Shown here piece by piece: positions 1 through 25,763 of a stretch of 64,000 nucleotides of DNA. Source of the DNA: Petrosia ficiformis. Its lineage: Eukaryota; Porifera; Demospongiae; Haplosclerida; Petrosiidae. Every line of letters starts with the position of its first letter. Position 1 is the stretch's first letter. Location of the stretch: positions 1,833,001-1,897,000 of the forward strand of contig OX345653.1 in NCBI GenBank assembly GCA_947044365.1, given 5' to 3'. The notes under the pieces are model-generated. The model was not told the origin of the DNA. It ran no database searches and worked only from the letters and a program-made list of their open reading frames with translations. The position numbers were made by a program, and so were the translations under genes.

Positions 1-606
1 GGGGTCAAAGTAAGAAATACTTTGTAATCAGTGTTTGAATTTAAATAGCAAGTAATCTTTATAGTAACCAAAATAAGCAGTCCACCTCCAAGGTACAAGT
101 TTCTATTCTTCAAAAAAGTGAAGCTGCAAGAGAACCAGGCGACTTTTGGAAAACATGATAGGGTATAGCAACAAATGATTGTGATCTACATCTACATGTA
201 ATATTGGCAATTCTTGTGGTATGTGAGTCCCATTCCAATCAAGTCAGGCAGTGATTGATATGAACTTTATAATTGAAAAGTTTTACCGAATGTTTTTGTT
301 CTGTGAAGTAGTTCATTTGAGCAGCCAATGTTCACTCACATTTTTTTAAAAACACACACACACAGACATACAATATAATTACCATACCCTACCACCTACA
401 GTTCACAGCAAGAGTAATTAATACAAGGATCAAGCGGAGACAAACAGTCAAGGTTAGTTTCTGCAGCAAACTTTATAGCTCATATTTTCACTCCTTAACT
501 TTATAATAGAGAAACTACATAATTTGTTTTACCCCAATGTTGAAACTGTACTAGCACGCCCAGGTCAGTTATGTATCATACAATACTTACTTGCATATAA
601 TTTGAG
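1..606. other. Probable intron and unresolved sequence of the left-edge gene
   Basis: This is AT-rich sequence with a short CA run near 351-365. A good acceptor-like site on the minus strand (near 110-120) opens a frame to the edge, but its phase does not fit either donor of the 613-873 exon, so no exon is called. Confidence 0.3.
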
Positions 607-612
607 ACTCAC

Positions 613-873
613 TTGATTATAAGTTCCTCCCATATCAATACCATCAAAGTCAACAGACTTCCATATATTACTTCCCCCATCATGAGTAATCAGATTCTGA
701 GATTGATAATCCTGTGTATCTAACAAGACCTTCTCATTAGGAGATACAGGTATTCTACTTATTGCATCAAGACATACTTCGTCAAAATCACCAGGAGTTA
801 TACTAGCACCGTTTGAAATATACAATACAAAAGTTGAAAGCCACAGAAGTAAGTATGATCTCTTTAAAGACAT
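613..873 (-). CDS. First exon of an unrecognised secreted or membrane protein (partial)
   Basis: An 87-codon open exon begins at the ATG complementary to 871-873. Residues 1-23 form a typical signal peptide: basic start (MSLKR), then a hydrophobic core rich in L, W, V and Y, then NGAS. The mature part is acidic and hydrophilic with a single Cys (residue 34) and a GGSNIWKSVDFDGIDMGG stretch; I recognise no domain. The exon most likely ends at a GTGAGT donor (607-612 on the plus strand); a second donor lies at 585-590. An in-frame ATG 25 codons upstream (946-948) was not chosen because the signal peptide starts at the inner one. The remaining exons lie to the left, and I could not connect any exon in 1-585. 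It diverges from the GTPase gene at 1717. Exon reality is likely; function unknown. Confidence 0.55.
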
Positions 874-1115
874 GATTTGCGATAATCGATAATAGTCATA
901 ATACTGTAAGGTGAATTGAACAGTAATAAAACCACACCCATGCATCAATCAGTCGAGTCCGGACCTAGGAGCCGGAGCGCGCTAGGTGCTAGGCCGCGCC
1001 GCAACTTAACTGTAGGGTGTGGCGATCTGACGAGCTATAATATATAGCGCTAGCTAGCTAGCTAGCCATAAAAATTATAGAATAATTATAGTATACTAGT
1101 ACTAGTACGTCTCGT

Positions 1116-1158
1116 CCCCAGCCGCACCCCCTCGAGTTTTGAGGGGGTGCGGCTGGGG
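1116..1158. repeat. Perfect GC-rich hairpin
   Basis: Two 18-bp arms (1116-1133 and 1141-1158) are exact reverse complements around a 7-nt loop. The stem is nearly all G/C in an AT-rich setting. Confidence 0.85.
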
Positions 1159-1180
1159 GGACTAAGACTAATATAATAAT

Positions 1181-1600
1181 TTATGAGTCTGGTTATGTGC
1201 AGACATCCTAATTAGTGCCTTAGTGGGCAAGGCCTGACACGCCTGCATGCATACTCTATATATATCCGAGTGGGCGCGGGCAAGGCCTGACAAGCCTGTA
1301 TATATATATCCACGGGTGTTTCAGCGCGATTAAAAGTTGGAAATTTAGTTTCGGTCGATGACGTAATTTTTACCTTGGCAACGACACTTTTTCAATGCAT
1401 AGCAACAGCGTTGTCCATGGTTATATATTAGTTTATTCATAAGAGTATGACTTTCACGTGATCTTAGCGATTCAACCGCGTACCGAGCTCCAGCTATGGC
1501 TCTCACATCATAATCACTGACGCGGATCCGGATGTGGAGTATGCAGGCGTGTCAGGCTTTGCCCACTAATTAGGATGTCTGCACATAACGAGACTCATAA
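1181..1600. mobile_element. Inverted-repeat (foldback/MITE) element
   Basis: The left arm (1181-1256) and right arm (1537-1600) are inverted copies with a few mismatches and one 8-bp indel. Part of the left arm, from the GGGCAAGGCCTGACA motif, is repeated directly near 1278-1300. There is no coding capacity, so it is non-autonomous. I could not assign a target duplication. It sits between two divergent promoters. Confidence 0.65.
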
Positions 1601-1716
1601 TTATAATATATACCTCGCTAGCTAGCGATCCAACTTGGGTACGAGGCTACACCCGTAACCGGAAGAGAAGGAACTAAGGAAGGGTTAATTTTACACTGAC
1701 CCGTAACCTCTGCTTT

Positions 1717-1897
1717 ATGGCTGCTACAAAGAAGTACCCTACACGAGTTATTTTGCTTGGAGAAGCAAGATCAGGCAAGAGCAGTCTTTTTTATAGGTAT
1801 GTGTGAACACATATAAGTGCTCTAGTGTTATGTGTGGTTATACAGTACGTACTATCCATGATAGAAAGGAGTATGCTCTATAACTATGTATATATTA

Positions 1898-1948
<51 letters not shown>

Positions 1949-4900
1949 TGATTGGAGTAGGTACCTATTTATAAGTAGCAGAAAATCCAAGTAAGTATAG
2001 CAGTAAACAATACTTCCTATGAAAGACAAGGAATTTATAAGGCAATTCCAAATGGAAGTTTGTTTTTTGTCGGGGCTGTTTGCTAATATAAATGTGGGCA
2101 GGAATAATGGCTAGTCACAGGAATGCAGCCAACAGGTAAAGTATAGTATAGTATAGTATGTTCATAACATAGGTGTGGCCGAATCATATGGTTAAAATCT
2201 GAACAAAGTTGATGTTATTTTGTAGCCATACCCATTAATTAAAGTGGCTGCATTCCTGTGACTAGGCTCTCTTGTGGGCAGGGGGTTAATTAGATTCTTG
2301 ATTACTTGTATTAAAAAATAAGTGGCATGCAAAGCCTACAAAACCAACGACGTTTATAGAAACCAAAAGATATATAGAGGCTAGCATATACTGTCTCCAA
2401 AGCAAAGGCATCTGGATAACCAATAATTCACCTTTCTTTTCCAAATTTCTGCATGTGCAGTGCATGTGGGCTGTGGACCAGAAACAGACTTTTAATTGGA
2501 ATAGCCTATTACAATGTATGTAGCATTTTTCATTATATAAACAGTTCTCTATATCACATTTTGATCCTTGTATGAATAATGAAGGCTATAAAATTCCTGT
2601 TTTGGCTTTTGAATGATTATCTTGCAAACAAACATTCTATACTATATCTACTCTTGTGTAGCCAATCCCACAACTCTAAACAAGGGATAGAGTCTGGTAT
2701 ATGGGTATTGTTCTAAGAGCTACTGGAAGTACAATAGAACTTAGGCAGATGTTAACTGCCAAAATTAATGACAAAAAATTACATGTAGGTGAAGCAACTT
2801 TTGTTAGCATTGTAATAACTCTTGAATTTATGAAACTCGGGATTCTAACTGATATTATTAGAAAGAAGAATGCCATAGTTGTGAAATTATTCTTTGTTAG
2901 TTGCAGGAAGACAACAATGTGAGCGTATGAAAGTTTATTCATTAGTAAAACCCATTTGGCAGCTCTCTGAATGAGACATAATAGCTGACCCTGTGACTAT
3001 ATTACAATGACATTTTACAAAGAACTTTGCTTCAATGGTTATAGTAGAGTTTTTGATATGTTTTGAAGCTTGGGCCGAATTGGCTCAACAATGGTCAGTG
3101 ACAATATAATCATAATTAACTGTGCCATCTGCCCCAAAGAGAGAACTGTGCAGTGCCAAATAAGAAGCTCTCTGGGCCAATGGTGTGCCATATGAAGTCC
3201 ATTACAGTTAAATGTATTGATTGTGCCTCTAAATATAAAACAGAAAGATTAAATTGGTAATGAAATGGGTTTTTAAAGAGTGAAATACTACGTAGTTAAT
3301 ATTTAATAAAGACATCTTTTCTCACTCTCTTAGTATGTTTAAAGAACAAGAACATGATTACAAGCCCTTATCATAATGGCCATATAAGTTGTATACTTAC
3401 TTAAACACATGCTTGTAATGTCTATGTGGTGTTCTGATAATTGGATCAGTAATAATATTGGTAGCAGTCATTATAGGCCTTTATTTCAAGTATTGGTATC
3501 AGTTAGTTTTTGAATAATATAACCAATATTGTAATAAGTGTACTATTAATGTCATTTCTTATGATCTCCTTTGAATCTATTTTTGATATGCATAAGTATC
3601 GAAAAAGTACTCATTCAAAGTATCAGATACTTGAAGATTGATGTAATATCAGATTGGTATTGGCTTATCAGTGTCGTTATATTTAAAATTCTGTTGTGGT
3701 GGATCACTAATCAATTGATATGTCTCCCCATACAGAATTAAACACAAGCAATATAGAGGTAGTAGTAGAGGTACTGATGTTACTACTGATGGATATCCAT
3801 TAAGTGGAGGACATGCAGTTCAATCCAGAGGATATGATTTCTGTACACGACAAATCATTATATCACCTGAAACACATGTTAATGTAAGTGTGGAGTATTA
3901 CTATTATATAAGCTATTGATTCTACGAAAACCTTGTTTAATATTAAGAATATGAAATTTTGTCTTGTAAATTGCTCTTAAGAATTAGACATCACTTTTGT
4001 TGTACATATACATACATTTTAGTAGTGTTTCCCCCCAAACTTGGCTCAAAGATAAATATTAAGTGTGGAGGAGTGCATCAGTGGTACATGATGTTTGGTC
4101 AACAATGTTCAATCAGTGTTTTTCATCATAAACCTTAAAATTAAAGGATGTGAGCAAGACTAAAGGGTAGAAGAGTGCCATGGTACCACCCTTTGGGGGG
4201 TGGGGGACACTGATTTTAGTTAATCAAGTGATATTCATCCATTTATTAGTGGGTGTAGCATGTAAACCATTGGCCTACCTATGAGTAATCTGAAAGTAAT
4301 TTGTAGAAATGTGTTGCTAGTTGGTTATAATATAAAAGAACCTTTATCACAACAATAGACAAGAAAAATAAATAATGTACTATAAACAAAAGGCAGATAT
4401 ATTATATTTCAGACACACAAGAAAGAGTCAATTATTACTACAAATGATCTAATGCCATTCCTATGATTGCTTTCCCACATGTTTGAACTACATGTACATG
4501 TACGTGTATATAGTTATATATAGTTGTATATACAAGTACGTGTGATAACAAGACCATAGACAAAGTGATACTACTAATCTGATTAACCCTTGCCTGTAGA
4601 CATACATGTAGGTGGATGGAATAGAGGGTTACTGTAATTGTTTTGCGTGTCTGTGTAAAATTTCTGGAACTCTAACAACATTGGGACTTCAAACTACAAA
4701 TTATAAAAGAATCAAAATAAAAAATGGCTTTTTCTAAACCTTTTGGTTATACAGGTTTAACAATGTTTATAACTCACAATTACCATTTCACAACTTTCAG
4801 ACGACTTCTGATTTCAATTATTTTTTTCCTACTCATTTCATTTGAGTGGGCTACAGAATTGCCCATTGATCCCTCCAAGAAAATTACAGCTTAGGGTGCT

Positions 4901-7900
4901 TGAACCCCCAAAATTCCATTTTTATTGTATAACTAGTAATTCATTTTCACATTCATTTTGATTTGTGTTATAAAATTAAATTAATTAATATTGAACTGTA
5001 AAGAAAAAAAAAAGAAAGAACTCAGGTTTAGAGTCTTTAGACTGTGTACAGTTTCGTAGCGGCTCAGTATGTATACAGGGCATAAAATGACCACACCCCT
5101 CATGAATAATTAATGATCAAAAATTTGAGCACCTACAGCAGGCTTTTTTTTTAGTCCCCCTACTTTCTCTTTCTGGATCCACCACTGATCTAGTATGTGA
5201 GCTTAGAGAATTATCTAACAGTCATTACATAACCCTTTTGTTTGTCCAAAGTTTTACGTTAAAAGTGTTTCCAGTTTTGGAGATATTTTATATGCACTGC
5301 ACAGACTGAAAAACCATACATGTACATGTATGTTGTATAATAAATAGGCCCTGCCTATATATATGATTAATGAATGTTATACAAATGTTGAAATATACTA
5401 TGTATTAACAGTTTTTGATTATACAGTTTTACTGACAATATTACATTGTGCTATTTAGATGACAATAATGGACAGCATATACTCTCAAGAAAGAGGACAA
5501 TCATTGAGTGCTCATTTCTATAGACGTATACAAGCAGTGATACTGGTATGCAGTGTAGATAATGAATATTCACTACTGAGACTACCATTCTGGATAGAAG
5601 AAGCTAGACTTTATATTAAGGTTTGTACTAAACAATAATTTCAAAATGATTGTGCTAAAGATATGTGTGAAAATGTTATAATATATATGGGGCCATTAGC
5701 AAGTACGTTGTCAAATATGAATCAAGGTTTAAAGTCTGAAGTTCTGCTAGATATTTAGAATAGTGTTATGGATTTGTAGTTTACATATGTGTATATCCCA
5801 TTATGCAGTTATGAGATTATCAATAACAATGTTTTGTAAATATTAATGAAGAATAGGAAATACTAGGAGTACAATTATACTGCAAGAAGTGTATTCAGTA
5901 ATTTTAATGTAGAATTACATTGAGTTGAAACTGAACTCATTATAAATGAAATTTGCTAGTGTGTGCTATAGTCATGATGATAAACACACTGCATATAAGA
6001 ACTGAATTTGTCATGTGATAATCAGTGTGTGACTTGTGTGATTACACTGTGCAACTGCTTGTTTTCTTGGAAATTTTTCATGAATTTCTAATGAACTCAG
6101 TTTCAATTCTTACTTTAAATTTTATTCTTACAAAACATTTATCCAATATTAAAATGAAATGACTAATCCTCTTTTATGGTGGCAGTGCAGTGTAGACAAG
6201 AAACCATGCAATTAATTAATTGCCAATAAGTTTTCATGATATTCATTTGTGAGGTTATACTATATGCTTACAGAAACACTTAAATATACCTTCCTATGGT
6301 ACTATATATCTCTGAGGAAAATTCAGTAGGTTAATTGTAATGATGTAATTTTTTCTCAGTTTGCATAATTAATATTGCTCCGAACTTTGGAATGGGATTC
6401 TGTTACACGTGAATCAATGAAGCCATTTTTACTATAATGATCTCTTTATCGCTACATGTATTTTTCAAAGAAGGATGACGATATACAATATTTTTGGAAC
6501 AAAAACAGATATAAATATAGAGCAACTGAAGGTTGCATGACCCTCCCTTCCCTGCTGCAGATATATACATGCTATTATTATGGGCCGGGTGTTTCATGAA
6601 ACTTTTGTCAGCTTTATAACTTTTGAAATATATATGTTCAATGTTTCTAGCTTGCTTTGTTGGAGAGAGGAGTCGTTAAGACAGCCAGTGATGTAAAACT
6701 CGTGCTTCGTTAGATGCAGGAAGAGTTTGGAAGACTGAAAAAAGCCACACCTAGTGATTTCTTGCCATTTTTGATAGTTTCTAGTATAGTGGAGAAAATG
6801 TTAGTGAGTTTTCGTTCTTGCCACTTCGGAGGAGCGTATACATGCCAAGTATAGAAGTCCAGGAGTGTCCAGTTCTTGAGGTAGAGTGGAGTCAGACACA
6901 CAGACACACAGACAGAAATTTTTCCAAACCATTTACTGTAACCCTCCCGAAGGGGGAGGGTCAATGAAAAGGCCTGCATTGTTTTTCAGACTATGGTTAG
7001 TAGCAAGTGTCCAGTCTTTCTTTTCTAGAGAAAATGTACCATTGTGACTGGTTCTGTTGACTCTTGCAGCTTGGAATTACCACTAACAACAAAGTTCATA
7101 GTGATGTATTGTGTTCAAAATACAAAAATTAATTGATAAAGTAGTATTAATGATAATAATTTGAGTGTACCACCTAAAAAACATGCTGGACACAATACCT
7201 ACTCAATATATTTCCATGAAAAACATTGACAAATAAATATTCGTCACTGCTCATCAAATATTAAATTACTATTGAAAAGAGTGATTGATTGACAGATACT
7301 ATATACATGTAGCACCAATTCTAATAAAATTTAGCAAATTAATTTGATAGCCATTTTGCCTAGATGGTATAATTTGTAAGAGCCACTACTGCTGTTAATA
7401 GTAGCTTACTTGTTTACGTGTTCTCTTTCTCCCTAAATCTCATCAGGATCTAACAACAGCAGTTGTGAAGCTTAAAATTGTTATAACTTTAGAACTCCTT
7501 TTTGTATTATTTCATTCCGAGTCTGTAGGTACCTTAATCAGAGCTCTAGCATTTAGCTGTGAATCTTTGGTATCACATACACTATATAGTCAGTCTCATG
7601 GAGCCATACTCCACCTTTATGAGGGTAAATGTTTGTGTCTGGTCTACTTCCAGTTCCATTGACCAACTCACTCAGTAGCCTTGGTACCAGATGCTCATGC
7701 TAATGGTGAAAGGCATAAGTCATTTGCACATCTGGATAAATTCCTGGCCGTGATGATTTTTCATTATGTCACGATACTATAAATGTGTATTGGGTAAGAA
7801 AATGAAGATGAAACAATTCATTACCATATCCTGTAGTAATGTTGGGATATACATGTTGGTATTCACCATACAAAGGATTTTTTGGAAGCGGCAAACATAT

Positions 7901-9715
7901 TTGTTAAAACAAAAACTTTTTTGTTTCACTCCTGACGTAGAAATTCTCTTTGTTTCATATTAATATCTTAATTAAAATACTGATAGGTAGTTTTAGTTAT
8001 TCATACTTTGTTTTCTTAATTGAATATAAATGTAAACTTTACAAACTATAAAAATGATTTTTTTGTTTGTTTGTTTTTTGTTTTAGTTTTCATACATTTT
8101 CATATATAGTCATATCAAAACAAGACGTTTGGCAGGGATTTTCACTAGGGGGCTTCCTAGTCCCCTATCATTCTAGAATGCCCCCAATATCTGTTTATAT
8201 GTGAACAAGGTTGTGATGATATTTTAACAAATTAAACAAACCACTTTATAACCCAACACATGTAAGTAGCAAAATACATGTACTAGTAGTGCTTATCTTG
8301 AGTTATATGGAATATATTTACATACTTTTTGGTTTTCTCATCCTTACATGTTTTAAGTTTTTGTACAAAACAGATTTTCAAGTAGTGGTTCTAGAATGCC
8401 CCCAATACCTGTTTTGCTCTACTCTTATCTTGATGATAATTATTGAGGACAGAGTTAGCCTTTTAATAGGTTTGGAAGTCTTACATCAGTAAGAAAATGG
8501 AGCAGAACACATCAATCAACATAATTAAATAAGTCTAATTCTTTGCAGTTCAAATGTTTTCTCATTTTGGCATGAACCCTGCTATACAAATATTCAGTAT
8601 TGTTTTGGTAAATATTATTTCTTAATTTTGTATGCAGGATCAAAGGACAGTATATGTTGTGGTGTGTACAAAATGTGATATTCAAGACAAAGATAGAGAA
8701 ATTACTCCCGAGATGTTGCAGGCTTTTAGTTCACATCATGAATTACCTGTTTATGAGGTAAGAGTGTCTGTTTATGTTTCATCAGAATATAAATATTGTG
8801 GTAATACAGTAGTAAGGTACACATGCTTTCTACAAAGATTATTCAAAGTTTGGACAAAATTGCTAAACTGAAAGGAATCATATTTGAAGATTTTGTTTCT
8901 GTCTGCCAAATGCAGCAAACACATTGTGACTGACTATGCATGCGAAAATCATTCTTTTTGTTTATAAATGTTTTTCCCCAAATGGTTTGTTCAATCAATC
9001 AGTTTTCAGCTATCTCATAAGAGAAACAAATAACACTTCAAGGCATGTTGTTGTCCCACCTAGATACCAAATTGTTAACTTCTTGCACAAAACAACAGAA
9101 ACACAAGTAGTTGATCGTACGTCATGTACATGTGATCTTATTTTGATTTTCAAACACGATTAATAATGGAAAGGACACCAATATTCATCATAGAATGACA
9201 TAGATCCATTCCTACCCTGGACTAAAGGACATTCCATTTGATTGAAGATCATTGAATAGGATATTGTAATATCTGTTGTTATATTTATTCTAGCATTGTT
9301 TTGGCTTACATAAGCTAAAAGTTTTCATTTCTACTTTTAGTTCTTGAAAAATGTTTTAATGACAAGTGAACAAAAACTAAAATATATTAATATTTTCGCA
9401 GGAGCTAAACTAACAAAACTAAAACTAAATGAATTTTAAGAACATGTTTATAACTAAAACTAAAAGCATTATACTTTACACATTTATTCCTTGTAGGTCT
9501 CTGCAAAGACAGGAGATGGAGTGAATGAAATGTTACGCAATATTGCATTAAGAGTAGTGGAACAACCTCAGAAGGGAGGAACAGGACGAAGTGGAGCATC
9601 TTCAAGGAATAATGAGTCTGCACCATTGTTAGTGGAGTCTACTGAACAAGAAAATGAAAGTCATTTTGTAACAACTCATGATGTTAGTGGGAATTGTTGT
9701 TGCACTATTTTATGA
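1717..9715 (+). CDS. Divergent Rab/Ras-like small GTPase
   Basis: Five coding exons (1717-1796, 3736-3883, 5459-5620, 8638-8757, 9497-9715) join in phase with GT-AG introns to give 242 aa. The G1 P-loop GEARSGKS is at residues 15-22. The G4 motif is TKCD (141-144) in place of NKxD, and G5 is SAK (172-174). The G3 box, normally DTAGQE, reads DSIYSQE (81-87), so the catalytic region is altered and one residue longer. The stretch between G1 and G3 is also unlike normal switch I. The protein ends CCCTIL; a terminal CTIL box predicts geranylgeranylation and membrane attachment. The last 50 residues are a Ser/Gly/Glu-rich linker. I infer a membrane-bound GTPase with unusual, perhaps lost, hydrolysis. 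The exact subfamily cannot be named. Introns are long (up to 3 kb) and hold repeats. Confidence 0.85.
1886..1943. repeat. (TA)n microsatellite
   Basis: A near-uninterrupted TA run in the first intron of the GTPase gene. Confidence 0.9.
2109..2267. mobile_element. Short terminal-inverted-repeat element
   Basis: The 23-bp ends (2109-2131 and 2245-2267) are inverted copies with one mismatch, carrying the core CTAGTCACAGGAATGCAGCC. It is about 160 bp long and non-coding, and lies in the first intron of the GTPase gene. It is probably a MITE. Confidence 0.65.
3049..3195. mobile_element. MITE family 1, copy 1 (internally deleted)
   Basis: It carries the family hallmarks: an outer GTTTTTGATA end, 'GGCTCAACAATGGT', 'CTAACAGCATTAA'-type interior (lost here), and 'AAGCTCTCTGGGCCAATGG'. 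It is shorter than the 206-218-bp copies at 30617 and 51241 because the middle is missing. Confidence 0.6.
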
Positions 9716-10508
9716 TTATAAAAAATCTTTTGTAGTAATTTTTTTTCAAAAGCTGGTAAGTTCTTTTGTATAAACTATAATAATAGTCATGTTTCTGTTC
9801 AATTATGTACAAAATTTGTTGTATAATTATGTTAAACTATCATTGACCAATTGATAATCACGATTTTGGTTGATACATGTAATAATGCGTAAATATCTTT
9901 CATAAGGTTTTTGAGAGTTTAATGAAAACATATTATGCACACGAAATTTGTTGTATGTTTAAAAATTAATTTCATTTAATTTATTTGTTTGATAATAATG
10001 TAATTTTCTTACATGTGTTTTTTTGAAAGTTTGATGGGAAAATAATTTTAACTGGGATGTGTACTAGGAATATATTGTTTTTCAATTGTTTTGCAGTCGT
10101 TTCAAAACTTGTAGTACATGTATATACTATATAGTGATGCACTGATAATCTGATTGGTAATCGTTCATTATTTTTGGTATCAGTAGTTTTGATTGATATA
10201 ACTATATCGGATCAGATATCTGAAGGTCAATTAATCAGAATATCTATATTGGTGTATCACTATATGTATACAAGGCTATCTTGTTGTTGCTACAAATAGT
10301 AAAATAAACAGAACTAATCATTTGTTCTCAAGGAAAGGGATTGATACAGGATCACACATCATTTCAAGGTGTGGTGAGTTTGTGCAGCAACAGCCATGTT
10401 ACATTGTAACGTAATTTAATGAATGAGGTGTGTCTGTTACATCATAGCTCCACCTTTGTTGACATAGTTTTGGGGGTAGTGTAAGAGTCTCAGCTCACCA
10501 GTTAAAAA
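9716..10508. other. Spacer between the GTPase and PKC genes
   Basis: It holds the GTPase 3' UTR, a candidate AATAAA at 10303-10308, a MITE at 10133-10261, and the presumed PKC promoter and 5' UTR. No further gene is seen. Confidence 0.4.
10133..10261. mobile_element. Short inverted-repeat element (family 4)
   Basis: The ends TAGTGATGCAC and GTGTATCACTA are inverted copies, and the interior is rich in ATCAG/CTGAT words. A longer, related element is at 52388-52695, and related fragments lie near 3440-3710, 43190-43390 and 50390-50630. Confidence 0.55.
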
Positions 10509-25097
<14,589 letters not shown>

Positions 25098-25191
25098 ATT
25101 GAGAATCTTTCTTACTATTATGATAAAATTTATAACAATCATGGAATTAATTTTTTTAGATTTTTAATCTTGGACTAAAATTTATTATCTT

Positions 25192-25197
25192 AATAAA
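25192..25197 (+). terminator. AATAAA poly(A) signal of the PKC gene
   Basis: This canonical hexamer lies 95 bp after the PKC stop codon. Confidence 0.6.
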
Positions 25198-25763
25198 TTA
25201 TTTCAAAAATTTATGTATTCTTGGATTTCAGTTAGTTATTAAAATGTCTTGTGTTGAAGTATACAATGTAGTATAATATACAAGAATGATGCCATACAGA
25301 GATGATACAGTACTACTGGTGATGTTTGTAACCACAAGTCTGTATGATTAATTACTTGTATTCAAACAGTGACTGCTGGTTATTTTGAATGCACTGTGGT
25401 AGCTAGTGTTGGTTTGAAAACCTACAACACTGAACATAAAAAAAATTAATTACGAACACAACTGATAAGAAAAGCTGGAATTGTGGATGTTGCTAGTGTT
25501 ATGTATGCATTCTTATGAACTGTTTGATGTGCTTTAAGCCTTAGAAGATGGATGTTCAAAACTAAGTTGTTTTATGAATAAAAATATCCCCGAGCTTAAT
25601 CCTACGGTATGGGCATGTGACAATTGTCAGAAAAAACCATTCAATTTACACATGTAGTTTCCTAATTATTCGTACAGAATTTTCAAACCACACCTTGCAC
25701 GAAATGTTATCTTGGTGTGAAACGAATTATGGTGTACCTGAGTTTGGGATTTCACAGGGGCCT
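25198..25763. other. Spacer and presumed 5' region of CNOT6
   Basis: An open frame runs in phase with CNOT6 from 25617, but its first 49 codons do not resemble the family and are taken as 5' UTR or upstream intron. A CAG at 25755-25757 could be an acceptor joining an upstream UTR exon. Confidence 0.4.

Larger units (their letters stand above)
874..1716. promoter_or_regulatory. Shared divergent promoter region
   Basis: This 0.84 kb separates two divergent start codons. It is clearly richer in G+C and CpG than its surroundings, especially 955-1010 and 1470-1680, as expected for an unmethylated animal promoter. It also holds a perfect short hairpin (1116-1158) and an inverted-repeat element (1181-1600). 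No TATA box or start site can be assigned with confidence. Confidence 0.45.

Noticed and set aside
2676..2942. Overlapping open frames of 73-88 codons on both strands
   Set aside because: AT-rich intron sequence of the GTPase gene; no known domain, and the flanking exons splice across it.
25617..25763. N-terminal extension of CNOT6
   Set aside because: In frame, but the 49 residues are unlike the family, and a family-like start occurs at 25764.
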